The position numbers and the translations under genes are program-made. The notes under the pieces are model-generated. The model ran no database searches. It worked only from the letters and a program-made list of their open reading frames with translations, and was not told the DNA's origin. From contig JALHFX010000041.1 of assembly GCA_022837595.1 (NCBI GenBank), forward strand, positions 1 through 17,741: DNA of 17,741 nt. Reading direction: 5' to 3'. This stretch comes from Propionibacterium sp. (GTDB lineage: Bacteria; Actinomycetota; Actinomycetes; Propionibacteriales; Propionibacteriaceae). Below are positions 7,446 to 14,260 of the stretch, one piece after another (positions within the stretch are counted from its first letter, which is position 1; each line of letters starts with the position of its first letter).

Positions 7446-9031
7446 GGACTCCTGAACGGCGCGCGTCGAGGCGTGGGCTCTCTGGTCGCCCGTCGGCGCG
7501 CCACGGGGGTCTCCTCGTCGACGATCGGCGCGCGCGCGCCCTCGCAGGGGTGATCTTCGTCCTGGCGTCAGTCGTCGCCGGTCTCGCGTGGTCGTTCTCC
7601 TCTCCGCTCGGCTCCTCACCGGATGACGACTACCACCAGGCGAGCCTGTGGTGCCCACCACCCATCGAGGAGTCCGGATGCGACCTCGTCGTCGACGACG
7701 CCGGTGACGTCGTCGGCGTCGTCGTCCCGGCACTGGTCGCGCAGGCGCCGTGCTTCGCCTTCGCAACCGATGATGCGGCAACGTGCCAGACGGAGATCGC
7801 AGAGGGGTTGGTGCCCACATCCCGGGTGGATCGCGGCGGCTATCCGGGGCCCTACTACCGCTTCATGAACGTGTTCGTGGGTGAGGACGTCACTCGTTCC
7901 ATCCTGGCGATGCGGGCCTTCAACGTGGTGCTCGCGGTTGTCCTCCTGGCCGCCGCAGCACTCCTCAGCAGCAGGAACACGCGACACGTCCTGCCACTGG
8001 CGGTCCTCGCCACGTTCGTCCCTCTCGGGATGTTCATCACGGCGTCCGTGAATCCCTCGGCGTGGGCGCTCGCCGGGCTCGCGGCGTACTGGATGGCCCT
8101 CCACACCCTCCTGACCACCCGGGATTCTCGGGTCGCCGTCGCCACGGCGGCGCTCTCGGTACTGGCTGCCGGCATCGCCTCGGTGAGCCGAGCCGACGCC
8201 GGCGCCTACGTGGTCGTGCTGACCCTCGCCATCGGAGTCCTGAACCTCAGGCGTCTCCTGGTCTCTCCCCCCCGGCTCGCAGCGCCGGCGGTCGCGGTCG
8301 TGATCGGGCTGTGGTCCTACCTGACGTCGAATCAGGCCGACGTCTTCGCGGCGAACACGGATGCGAACGACACGAGGCCCTTCTGGGACCTGTTGATCAA
8401 GAACGTCTTCGAGCTTCCCGGACTGATCGCCGGCGTGTTCGGCCACTGGGGTCTGGGGTGGCTCGACACCCGGCTCGCGGGTGCGACCTGGGCAAGCGTG
8501 ATGTTCGTGGCGAGCGGCCTCGTCATGGTCGGCCTCGGCGCTGTCACCGTTCGCAAGCTCGGGGCCCTGCTCGTCGTGGGGGGCGCCCTCCTCGTCCTGC
8601 CCCTGTACATCCTCCAGGGAGCGGGTGACATGGTCGGGGAGAACGTTCAGCCCCGCTACTTCCTCCCGCTCGTCACCGCGCTGGTGGGGATCGCCGTCCT
8701 GGGGGAGACAGGACCCGTGAGACTGTCAGGGGTGCAGCGCGCCGTGGTGTGGGCCCTCCTGGTCGGGGCGAACTCCGTGGCGCTCCACTCGAACATCCGC
8801 CGGTACGTGACGGGCCAGGACGTGTGGTTGTTCAACCTCGGGCAGGGCGCCGAGTGGTGGTGGTCCTTCGGTCCCAGTCCCATGGAGGTGTGGGCGATCG
8901 GCAGTGCCGCATTCGCCGTCGTCGCGCTCGCGATCCTCCTCGTCGACGGCGGCCCGCCCGTGGCCCAGTCCGAGGACGTGGATGCGCGGCGGGTGCCGTC
9001 CCCGTCCCATCGGGCCGATCCATTAGAGTGA
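7442..9031 (+). CDS. DUF2142 family polytopic membrane protein, possible GT-C glycosyltransferase
   Basis: 529 residues from a GTG whose bases overlap the previous stop (GTGA). A basic N-terminus leads into a first membrane span at about 33-51, then an extracytoplasmic loop with SPDDDYHQAS (59-68), equivalent to the conserved acidic-His motif of DUF2142, and four cysteines (71, 80, 104, 115) that could form two disulfides. About ten more hydrophobic segments follow, with the FITASVNPSAWAL stretch characteristic of the family. DUF2142 proteins resemble GT-C transferases, which use polyprenyl-phosphate sugars and have an acidic residue in the first outer loop; that would fit the DDD here. The next genes encode a polyprenyl-phosphate-type GT2 and a DUF2304 protein, so this may be the transferase using their product. 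Family call is confident; enzymatic role is inference. Confidence 0.85.
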   Translation: MRTPERRASRRGLSGRPSARHGGLLVDDRRARALAGVIFVLASVVAGLAWSFSSPLGSSPDDDYHQASLWCPPPIEESGCDLVVDDAGDVVGVVVPALVAQAPCFAFATDDAATCQTEIAEGLVPTSRVDRGGYPGPYYRFMNVFVGEDVTRSILAMRAFNVVLAVVLLAAAALLSSRNTRHVLPLAVLATFVPLGMFITASVNPSAWALAGLAAYWMALHTLLTTRDSRVAVATAALSVLAAGIASVSRADAGAYVVVLTLAIGVLNLRRLLVSPPRLAAPAVAVVIGLWSYLTSNQADVFAANTDANDTRPFWDLLIKNVFELPGLIAGVFGHWGLGWLDTRLAGATWASVMFVASGLVMVGLGAVTVRKLGALLVVGGALLVLPLYILQGAGDMVGENVQPRYFLPLVTALVGIAVLGETGPVRLSGVQRAVVWALLVGANSVALHSNIRRYVTGQDVWLFNLGQGAEWWWSFGPSPMEVWAIGSAAFAVVALAILLVDGGPPVAQSEDVDARRVPSPSHRADPLE

Positions 9032-9052
9032 CAACAGTTAGAGTGACAACAG
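9023..9052 (+). repeat. 15-bp tandem duplication carrying two TAGAGT elements
   Basis: Two exact adjacent copies of TTAGAGTGACAACAG (9023-9037, 9038-9052), followed by a further TT. The first copy contains the stop codon of the DUF2142 gene (9029-9031). Each copy contains TAGAGT (9024-9029, 9039-9044), the same hexamer proposed as the -10 before the gene at 3403. It could be a duplicated promoter element for the GT2-DUF2304 pair, though no good -35 is visible for either copy. Confidence 0.85.
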
Positions 9053-9082
9053 TTTCCGTCGTGGATCGACCCGAGGACAGTG

Positions 9083-9802
9083 ATGCGCACGAACGGCAGG
9101 ACGCTGATCATCATGCCTGCGTGGAACGAGTCCGCAGTGATCGGCGGGACCATCCAGGAACTGAGAGCTTCGTGGCCGGAGATGGACCTGCTGGTGGTGG
9201 ACGACGGCTCGGCCGACGGAACTGCGGACATCGCACGGGACGCCGGAGCCATGGTCCTCCGGCTCCCGTACAACCTGGGTGTGGGTGGAGCGATGCGGGC
9301 CGGGTACAAGTTCGCGCTTCGGCACGGCTATGGCCGCGCCATCCAGGTGGATGCCGACGGCCAGCACGATCCGGTCGGGATCGGACTGGTTCTGGACGGA
9401 CTCGAACACTCCGACATCTCGATCGGCGCACGCTTCGCGGAGGTCGGCACCTACGAGGTGCGGGGGCCGCGCCGGTGGGCGATGAAGGTGCTCGCCATGG
9501 TGCTCTCCCGCATCGCACGCACGCGCCTCACGGACGTGACATCGGGCTTCCGGGCCGCGAACAGCCGGGCAATCGAGCAGTACTCCCGCTACTACCCCGC
9601 CGAGTATCTCGGTGACACGCTCGACTCGCTCATCATGGCGGCCCGCTCTGGTCTCACAGTGCAGCAGGTCGCGGTGCGGATGCGGCCGCGGCAGGGCGGC
9701 ACACCGAGCAACAACCCCGCCAGATCCGCGATCTATCTCTTCCGGTCGATGTTCGCACTGCTCATCGCACTGACCAGGCGTCGCACTGTCAGGGAGGGGT
9801 GA
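9083..9802 (+). CDS. GT2 glycosyltransferase, polyprenyl-phosphate sugar synthase-like (DPM1 type)
   Basis: 239 residues, cytoplasmic or membrane-associated. The GT-A fold is complete: IIMPAWNESAVI at 9-20, VVDDGSADGT at 38-47, YNLGVGGAMRAGYKFA at 63-78, and the DXD motif VDADGQHDP at 89-97, then TDVTSGFRAAN at 150-160. The layout is that of dolichyl/polyprenyl-phosphate mannosyl- or glucosyltransferases, which charge a lipid phosphate with a sugar from a nucleotide donor. There are no clear C-terminal membrane spans, only a short hydrophobic stretch, so membrane attachment may come from the DUF2304 partner encoded next. The ATG at 9083 is preferred over the GTG at 9080 because GAGGA lies five bases before it. 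It sits 51 bases after the DUF2142 gene, and that gap contains the 15-bp tandem repeat. Confidence 0.9.
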   Translation: MRTNGRTLIIMPAWNESAVIGGTIQELRASWPEMDLLVVDDGSADGTADIARDAGAMVLRLPYNLGVGGAMRAGYKFALRHGYGRAIQVDADGQHDPVGIGLVLDGLEHSDISIGARFAEVGTYEVRGPRRWAMKVLAMVLSRIARTRLTDVTSGFRAANSRAIEQYSRYYPAEYLGDTLDSLIMAARSGLTVQQVAVRMRPRQGGTPSNNPARSAIYLFRSMFALLIALTRRRTVREG

Positions 9803-9808
9803 GGACGG

Positions 9809-10186
9809 GTGACCACCGGGACCCTGCTGTTCTTCCTCGTGGCGGCTGGAGTCGCCGTCATCATCTTCCGCCTGCTGCGCTCGGGCCGGCTTCGCGAGAA
9901 GTATGCCGGGCTCTGGATCCTCGTGGGGACCTCGATCGTCGCACTGGTGATCTGGCCGCAGATGCTGGAGTCGATCACCGGGTGGCTGGGCGTGCAGGTG
10001 CCATCCAACCTGCTGTTCTTCCTCGCGATCTTCCTCCTGCTCGGCGTCAGCCTGCACCTCTCCCTCGAGATCTCCAAGCTGGAGGACGAGACCCGCATTC
10101 TCGCGGAAGAAGTTGCGATCCTTCGCCTCGAGGCCGAGGATCGTGGCGGGACCGGTGGGTCCTCCCAGGAACTGAATGGAGCGTGA
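9809..10186 (+). CDS. DUF2304 family small membrane protein
   Basis: 125 residues with three hydrophobic segments (about 5-22, 36-53 and 65-83) and a charged, heptad-like C-terminal helix (about 85-112, LEDETRILAEEVAILRLEAE) that could form a cytoplasmic coiled coil. KYAGLWILVG after a basic RSGRLRE stretch is typical of DUF2304. Genes of this family are commonly found immediately after a DPM1-type GT2, as here (GTG start six bases after the GT2 stop, with GGGAGGGG and GAGG upstream), so it is probably the membrane anchor or partner of that enzyme. No biochemical activity is established that I can name. It ends 20 bases from the converging epimerase gene. Confidence 0.85.
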   Translation: MTTGTLLFFLVAAGVAVIIFRLLRSGRLREKYAGLWILVGTSIVALVIWPQMLESITGWLGVQVPSNLLFFLAIFLLLGVSLHLSLEISKLEDETRILAEEVAILRLEAEDRGGTGGSSQELNGA

Positions 10187-10206
10187 CTGGTCGGCGCACC
10201 GGGACG

Positions 10207-11301
10207 TCAGGCGCGCTCCAGGCGAGCGACGATGATCTCCGACGGGTGGAAGTCGTCGAGTTCGGACGGGTGTCGCAACGTCTCCCATGTCTCGAGGAAG
10301 TTGCGAAGCCTGTCGAGACTGAGGCCGGTCAGGATGACGTTGCGGCCGATGCCCTGGTAGCGCTCGGTGCGCTCCCGGTGGACCGCACACGGGATGCCGA
10401 GGACGGCGCACTCCTCCTGGAGGCCCCCCGAGTCGGTCACGACGAAGCTCGCGCGGACCAGGATCGGGAGGAACCGGGCGTACGGGCGCTTGTCGATCAT
10501 CGTGAAGCCGTCTCCGAAAAGTCCCGAGAGGCCGAGTTCCTCGATACGTTGCTTTTCTGCCAGCCCAGCCACCATCACGAGGGGGATGTCACCATGATGC
10601 TCGGCGAGTGTGCGAAGGACCGTCTCGAACTGTTCCCCCTGGCGGATCATCTCGAAGCGGTGGAGGGTGACGAGGCCGAACCTCTCCGGGAGTTCGACAT
10701 TCTCAAGGTCGTGATGGGAGGCGAACCTGAGTGCGTCGACGACCGTGTTGGCGCCGGTCTCCACGATCTCACCCCTCGCCCCCTCGCGCCGGAGGTTCTC
10801 CACCTCCCGGCTGGTGGGTGCGAAGTGCATGGTTGCGATCCGTGCCACCACCCTGCGGTTCGCCTCCTCGGGGAGGGGATTGCGGAGACTGCCGCTGCGG
10901 AGGCCCGCCTCGACGTGCGCGACCCGAGCGCCCAGCAGCCGCCCGATGAGACTGCCCAGGACGGTGGAGAAGGTGTCGCCGTGGACGACGACCGTGGGCG
11001 GGATGGTGCCACCCGCCAGGCTCGCCGCCAGCTCACGCCGATGCCGGAGCGTGTGAGCGCCGATCCGAAGCATCCAGAACGGCACCTGGCGGGACTGGGT
11101 GATGTGCCGACGGTCGCGGGGACGCACCATGACTCTGTCGGGGCGGCGGATCGCGAGGTCCTCGCTCGTCTCCGGGACGCCGGACACGTGCTGCGCCGTG
11201 CTCCAGAGTTGGTAGTCGACACCTTTCCGGTCGAGTTCGTGCATCACGGGGGCGAGCTTGATCAGCTCCGCCGTCGTACCTGCGATGAATGCGATGGACA
11301 C
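10207..11301 (-). CDS. wecB: UDP-N-acetylglucosamine 2-epimerase (non-hydrolysing), WecB-like
   Basis: Predicted to interconvert UDP-GlcNAc and UDP-ManNAc in the cytoplasm, feeding ManNAc or a derivative into the polymer. In 364 residues it keeps the family landmarks: HGDT at 107-110, HVEAGLRSG at 129-137, PEEANRR at 144-150, an HR pair at 214-215, TDSGGLQEE at 289-297 and ERTERYQG at 310-317. It differs from the classical enzyme: the N-terminal GTRPEAIK is GTTAELIK (8-15), losing the Arg while keeping the Lys, and the HRxEN signature is HRFEM. Substrate may therefore differ. The GTG at 11301 is chosen for GAGG five bases upstream and because it begins right at the first beta strand; the 29 residues upstream are not family-like. 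It is transcribed opposite to both neighbours. Confidence 0.82.
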   Translation of the reverse strand: MSIAFIAGTTAELIKLAPVMHELDRKGVDYQLWSTAQHVSGVPETSEDLAIRRPDRVMVRPRDRRHITQSRQVPFWMLRIGAHTLRHRRELAASLAGGTIPPTVVVHGDTFSTVLGSLIGRLLGARVAHVEAGLRSGSLRNPLPEEANRRVVARIATMHFAPTSREVENLRREGARGEIVETGANTVVDALRFASHHDLENVELPERFGLVTLHRFEMIRQGEQFETVLRTLAEHHGDIPLVMVAGLAEKQRIEELGLSGLFGDGFTMIDKRPYARFLPILVRASFVVTDSGGLQEECAVLGIPCAVHRERTERYQGIGRNVILTGLSLDRLRNFLETWETLRHPSELDDFHPSEIIVARLERA

Positions 11302-11339
11302 GTGAACCTCGCTGGCGACGTCGTGATGGTGGACGTGGC

Positions 11340-11346
11340 TATGATA
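11340..11346. promoter_or_regulatory. overlapping divergent -10 elements (epimerase and flippase)
   Basis: TATGATA on the plus strand reads TATCATA on the minus strand, so one AT-rich island in a GC-rich 128-base gap gives a -10 hexamer in both directions. Plus-strand initiation would leave about 80 bases before the flippase ATG; minus-strand initiation about 33 bases before the epimerase GTG. Matching -35 elements are not clear. Inference from hexamer match and position. Confidence 0.35.
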
Positions 11347-11429
11347 CCGAAGCCGGCCCGACGAACTGCGAAGGTGATGACGACGCACCAGACGACTCCT
11401 CGTGGCCCGTTCGGCCCGGAGACTGCTCG

Positions 11430-12674
11430 ATGACGCGGTCCGGCTGGGCGGGCAGGCTGGGCTCGATCGGAGCAGGGACGCTCACGGCGAGCGTCCTCGG
11501 ATTCATCCTCCTCGGACTCGTGGCCCGTGTGCTGACCCCCGACCAGAACGCCACGTTTCTCAGCATCTGGGGCCTCATCTTCGCGTTCGGCAGCGTCATC
11601 AGCGCCATCGAGCAGGAGATCGCCCGCCAAGCGACCATTGCGTCGATGTCCGGACGCAGGGTTCCGGGGAGCGTGGGGCAGATCGCGGGGTCGGCGCTGG
11701 TCGTCAGTGCTGTGGGGGTTCTCGTCGTCGCAGCCTCGCCAGCGGGCTCCACCCTCTTCGCCGGGTCTGGCTGGGTGGTGGCCCTGGCGATCGTCAGCGT
11801 GAGCGGCCTGTCCGTCCAGTTCCTGGTCCGGGGCGTGTTTCTCGGCACCAGCCAGATCAGGAAGTACGTCCTCGTCATCGTCCTGGAGGCCCTGCTCCGA
11901 GCCGGCTTCGCCGCGGGGTTGTTGCTGGCCGCGGCGGAGACCTCTGTCGTGGTCCCCGTCGCCGCGATTGCCGTGGGGTGCTTCGCGTGGGTGCCTGTCT
12001 CCGCCTTCCTCGGGCGGTCAGTTGATTGGCGCGGTAGCCACGAGCAGTGGTCGAGGGTCGGGCAGCGCATGGGGCCGCTCGCCGTGGCGAACGGCTTGTC
12101 CGCGGTGGTGCTCACCGCATTCCCGTCGCTCGTGACCACGGTGCTCGGCACCTCGGCCGGGCTCGCCACGCTGTTCGGCGTCGTCACCCTGACGCGTGTG
12201 CCCATCGTTCTCATGTCTCCCCTCCAGGCGCTCACCGTCCCCACGGCGACGCGCCTCGTCGAGGAAGGCCGCTCCCACGAACTCAGTCGCCTCCAGGGGA
12301 AGCTGGCACTCGGCGCCACTGCACTCGCCGCGGTGGCGGGGGTGGGCGGTCTCCTGCTCGGTCCCTGGGGGATGCGTGTGTTCATGGGACCGCAGTACGA
12401 CGCGAGCGGTACCCTCGTCGCCCTGCTCCTGCTGTCGAGTGTGTACATCGCGGCGGGGCTGCTGCAGGCAGCCGTCTGTGTTGCGCTACAGCGCTACGGG
12501 CTGGTCCTCGGCACCTGGGCGGTATCGGTCATCGTCGCCGTGGGGAGCCTTGTGCTCCTCCCCGGGTCGAACGAGGCGAGAGGCATGTGGAGCTTCGTGG
12601 CCGCATCCTTCGCGGCCTACCTGGCCTCCACGGTGCTGTTGCGGCGGGCGATCAGGCTTCACTCCGGGGTGTGA
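11430..12674 (+). CDS. Polysaccharide/lipid flippase, MOP superfamily (Wzx/MurJ-like)
   Basis: 414 residues, nearly all hydrophobic, consistent with 12 or so membrane spans. The N-terminal LGSIGAGTLTASVLGFILLGLVAR is preceded by few residues, as in Wzx-type exporters, and the late MGPQYDASG segment resembles the FGPEY motif seen near TM10 of polysaccharide exporters of this superfamily. It would move a lipid-linked glycan or sugar across the membrane, in parallel with Wzm/Wzt. The ATG has GGAG eight bases upstream, and the longer open frame before it overlaps the divergent promoter gap. Its last 23 bases overlap the 3' end of the converging rmlC. No Wzy-type polymerase is visible in the window, so whether it acts in a Wzy-like route, flips a monosaccharide lipid, or serves another polymer is open. 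Confidence 0.8.
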   Translation: MTRSGWAGRLGSIGAGTLTASVLGFILLGLVARVLTPDQNATFLSIWGLIFAFGSVISAIEQEIARQATIASMSGRRVPGSVGQIAGSALVVSAVGVLVVAASPAGSTLFAGSGWVVALAIVSVSGLSVQFLVRGVFLGTSQIRKYVLVIVLEALLRAGFAAGLLLAAAETSVVVPVAAIAVGCFAWVPVSAFLGRSVDWRGSHEQWSRVGQRMGPLAVANGLSAVVLTAFPSLVTTVLGTSAGLATLFGVVTLTRVPIVLMSPLQALTVPTATRLVEEGRSHELSRLQGKLALGATALAAVAGVGGLLLGPWGMRVFMGPQYDASGTLVALLLLSSVYIAAGLLQAAVCVALQRYGLVLGTWAVSVIVAVGSLVLLPGSNEARGMWSFVAASFAAYLASTVLLRRAIRLHSGV

Positions 12675-13281
12675 GGGGCCTCAGGAAGTCCTGTTGTTCC
12701 TCGAGGGCGGGGAGGAGACCCATCTCCTGTGCTTGAAGAAGGCTGGGAGCGGCCGCGTCCTTGTCGGAGAGGAGGATCTCGATCGGCGAGCCGTCCCGAG
12801 CCCGTGTCGGGAACTCGATGCCGACGGTCTCGCATCGCGGGTTGACCCCGAACTCACGGCCCGGCGCATAGGGAGCGGAACAGAGGTACATCACCGTCGA
12901 GCCGTCCTCGAGAGAGACGAACATGTGCCCGAGACCCTCGGAGATGAAGATCGCGCGGCGGTCGACGTCGTCCAGGAGCACCGAATCCCACGTGCCGAAG
13001 GTGGGTGAGCCCACGCGGATGTCGATGACGAAGTCGAGGACCGCGCCCTTGGGGCACGTCACGTACTTCGCCTGGCTCGGGGGTATCCGTGCGAAATGGA
13101 TGCCTCGCGCAACTCCAGCGGCAGAGACCGAGCAGTTGACCTGCTTGAGGTCCAGCGGACGTCCAACGGAGTCGACGAACGGAGCCTCCTTGAACACTTC
13201 GAGGAAGACACCGCGCGAGTCTGCCAGTTGTCTGGGTGTGATCTCCCAGGCCCCATCTATCGCCAACTCCCGAAACTGCAC
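12652..13281 (-). CDS. rmlC: dTDP-4-dehydrorhamnose 3,5-epimerase RmlC
   Basis: Third step of dTDP-L-rhamnose synthesis: epimerises C3 and C5 of dTDP-4-keto-6-deoxyglucose; a cytoplasmic dimeric cupin. In 209 residues it shows RGVFLEVFKE (23-32), the catalytic His in GIHF at 62, the substrate Lys in AKYV at 72, the catalytic Tyr in MYLCS at 132, FGVNP at 144-148 and the typical SDKDAAAPSL tail. The GTG at 13281 has AGAGGAGG five bases upstream, and the product then begins with the expected FRELAIDGAW. In-frame sequence upstream overlaps the divergent promoter region and is not family-like. It is divergent from rmlD with a 101-base gap, and its stop lies inside the flippase gene. Confidence 0.95.
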   Translation of the reverse strand: MQFRELAIDGAWEITPRQLADSRGVFLEVFKEAPFVDSVGRPLDLKQVNCSVSAAGVARGIHFARIPPSQAKYVTCPKGAVLDFVIDIRVGSPTFGTWDSVLLDDVDRRAIFISEGLGHMFVSLEDGSTVMYLCSAPYAPGREFGVNPRCETVGIEFPTRARDGSPIEILLSDKDAAAPSLLQAQEMGLLPALEEQQDFLRPLTPRSEA

Positions 13282-13319
13282 CGCGACCTCCTCTGATGTG
13301 CGAGTCGAGCGCCACGCAC

Positions 13320-13347
13320 CTGTCAACGATAGCGGTCCCGCTAGGCT
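13320..13347 (+). promoter_or_regulatory. candidate promoter for rmlD
   Basis: CTGTCA (13320-13325), a 16-base spacer, then TAGGCT (13342-13347). This resembles an actinobacterial sigma-70-type promoter and would give a leader of about 30 bases to the rmlD ATG. The overlapping minus-strand TTGACA (13326 to 13321) could be a -35 for rmlC, but I find no good -10 at the right distance for it. Confidence 0.4.
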
Positions 13348-13382
13348 GGAAGGCGAAGATCCCATCGAACACAGGAGTTGAC

Positions 13383-14225
13383 ATGCGGTGGTTGGTAACG
13401 GGTGCGCGCGGAATGCTCGGCACTGACCTCGTCGATCGCCTCCGGGCGGACGGGGAGTCCGTGATTGCCGTCGACGTGGACGAACTCGACATCACGTCGC
13501 CCGGGGCGACGGCGGAGATCGCCGACATCGACGTCCTTGTGAACTGCGCCGCCTACACCGCCGTCGACGCCGCGGAGGAGAACGAGTCCCGAGCGTTCAC
13601 GCTCAACGCGGTCGGTCCCCAGTTGCTGGCGCGGGCGGCACGTCGTTGCGGTGCGCGGATGGTGCAGATCTCGACTGACTACGTGTTCCCGGGGACGGCC
13701 GCACAGCCATGGCCGGAGGACGAGGTGCTCGCACCGCTGTCGGCGTACGGACGCACGAAGGCTGCGGGAGAGTGGGCCGTTCGATCCGAGGCCCCCGACC
13801 ACCTGATCGTCCGGACAGCGTGGCTGTACGGAGCGCACGGCAGGTGCTTCCCCAAGACCATGGCACGCCTGGCTGGTGAACGTGAGCGCGTCTCTGTCGT
13901 CGACGACCAGGTGGGCCAGCCCACGTGGACGGTGGATCTGGTCGACCTGATTGTTCGTCTCGTGGCCGCCGAAGCGCCCTCCGGGACCTACCACGGAACC
14001 TCCGCGGGGGAGTGTTCGTGGTACGAGTTCACCCAGGCCATCGTGGACAGCATGGGCATGCCTGGCTCGATCGTCGCCCGGACCTCCTCGGAGTCGTTCC
14101 AGCGGCCAGCACCCCGGCCGTCCTACTCGGTGCTGGGGCACTCGGCGCTGGAGCGTATCGGCGTCGCGCCGATCGCTCACTGGCGCGAGCGCTGGGCGCT
14201 GGCGGCGGAGCAGGTCCTGGCGTGA
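13383..14225 (+). CDS. rmlD: dTDP-4-dehydrorhamnose reductase RmlD
   Basis: Last step of dTDP-L-rhamnose synthesis: NAD(P)H-dependent reduction of dTDP-4-keto-L-rhamnose in the cytoplasm. It has 280 residues, the usual size. The Rossmann motif GARGMLG is at 7-13, NCAAYTAVDAAE at 54-65, the catalytic Thr in STDYVF near 98, and YGRTK (YxxxK) at 122-126. RTAWLYG and VDDQVGQPTW, conserved in the family, follow. The ATG has AGGAG five bases upstream; a GTG two codons earlier is in frame but overlaps the ribosome binding site. With rmlC divergent next to it and rmlB at the far end, the rhamnose pathway brackets the locus. It converges on the lipoprotein gene, with a GC-rich hairpin between them. 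Confidence 0.95.
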   Translation: MRWLVTGARGMLGTDLVDRLRADGESVIAVDVDELDITSPGATAEIADIDVLVNCAAYTAVDAAEENESRAFTLNAVGPQLLARAARRCGARMVQISTDYVFPGTAAQPWPEDEVLAPLSAYGRTKAAGEWAVRSEAPDHLIVRTAWLYGAHGRCFPKTMARLAGERERVSVVDDQVGQPTWTVDLVDLIVRLVAAEAPSGTYHGTSAGECSWYEFTQAIVDSMGMPGSIVARTSSESFQRPAPRPSYSVLGHSALERIGVAPIAHWRERWALAAEQVLA

Positions 14226-14242
14226 CTTCGATCCGCGACTGC

Positions 14243-14260
14243 ACGGCCCGGGCGGGCCGT
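14243..14260. terminator. GC-rich hairpin between converging rmlD and lipoprotein genes
   Basis: ACGGCCC (14243-14249), a GGGC loop, then GGGCCGT (14254-14260): a perfect 7-bp stem with a 4-base loop, symmetric and so usable from both sides. It sits 18 bases after the rmlD stop and touches the stop codon of the opposing gene. There is no U-tract in either direction, as is often seen for actinobacterial intrinsic terminators. Position supports a shared bidirectional terminator. Confidence 0.5.

Noticed and set aside
7681..7740. GTC/GAC-rich stretch as a possible simple-sequence repeat
   Set aside because: It encodes the outer loop of the DUF2142 protein with ordinary high-GC codons and no regular period.
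5190..7820. An 876-codon open frame on the minus strand opposite the GT2-GT4 fusion
   Set aside because: Its product is low-complexity, rich in Arg, Gly, Val, Glu and His with no domain; it is an antisense shadow of a high-GC gene, whose sense frame has full motif sets.
9799..11433. A 544-codon plus-strand open frame across the DUF2304 and epimerase genes
   Set aside because: It reads antisense to the epimerase, which has clear family motifs, and shows no recognisable domain itself.
12672..12683. TGAGGGGCCTCA as a terminator between the flippase and rmlC
   Set aside because: The stem is only 5 bp with a 2-base gap, too small for a stable loop, and it lies inside the rmlC coding end.
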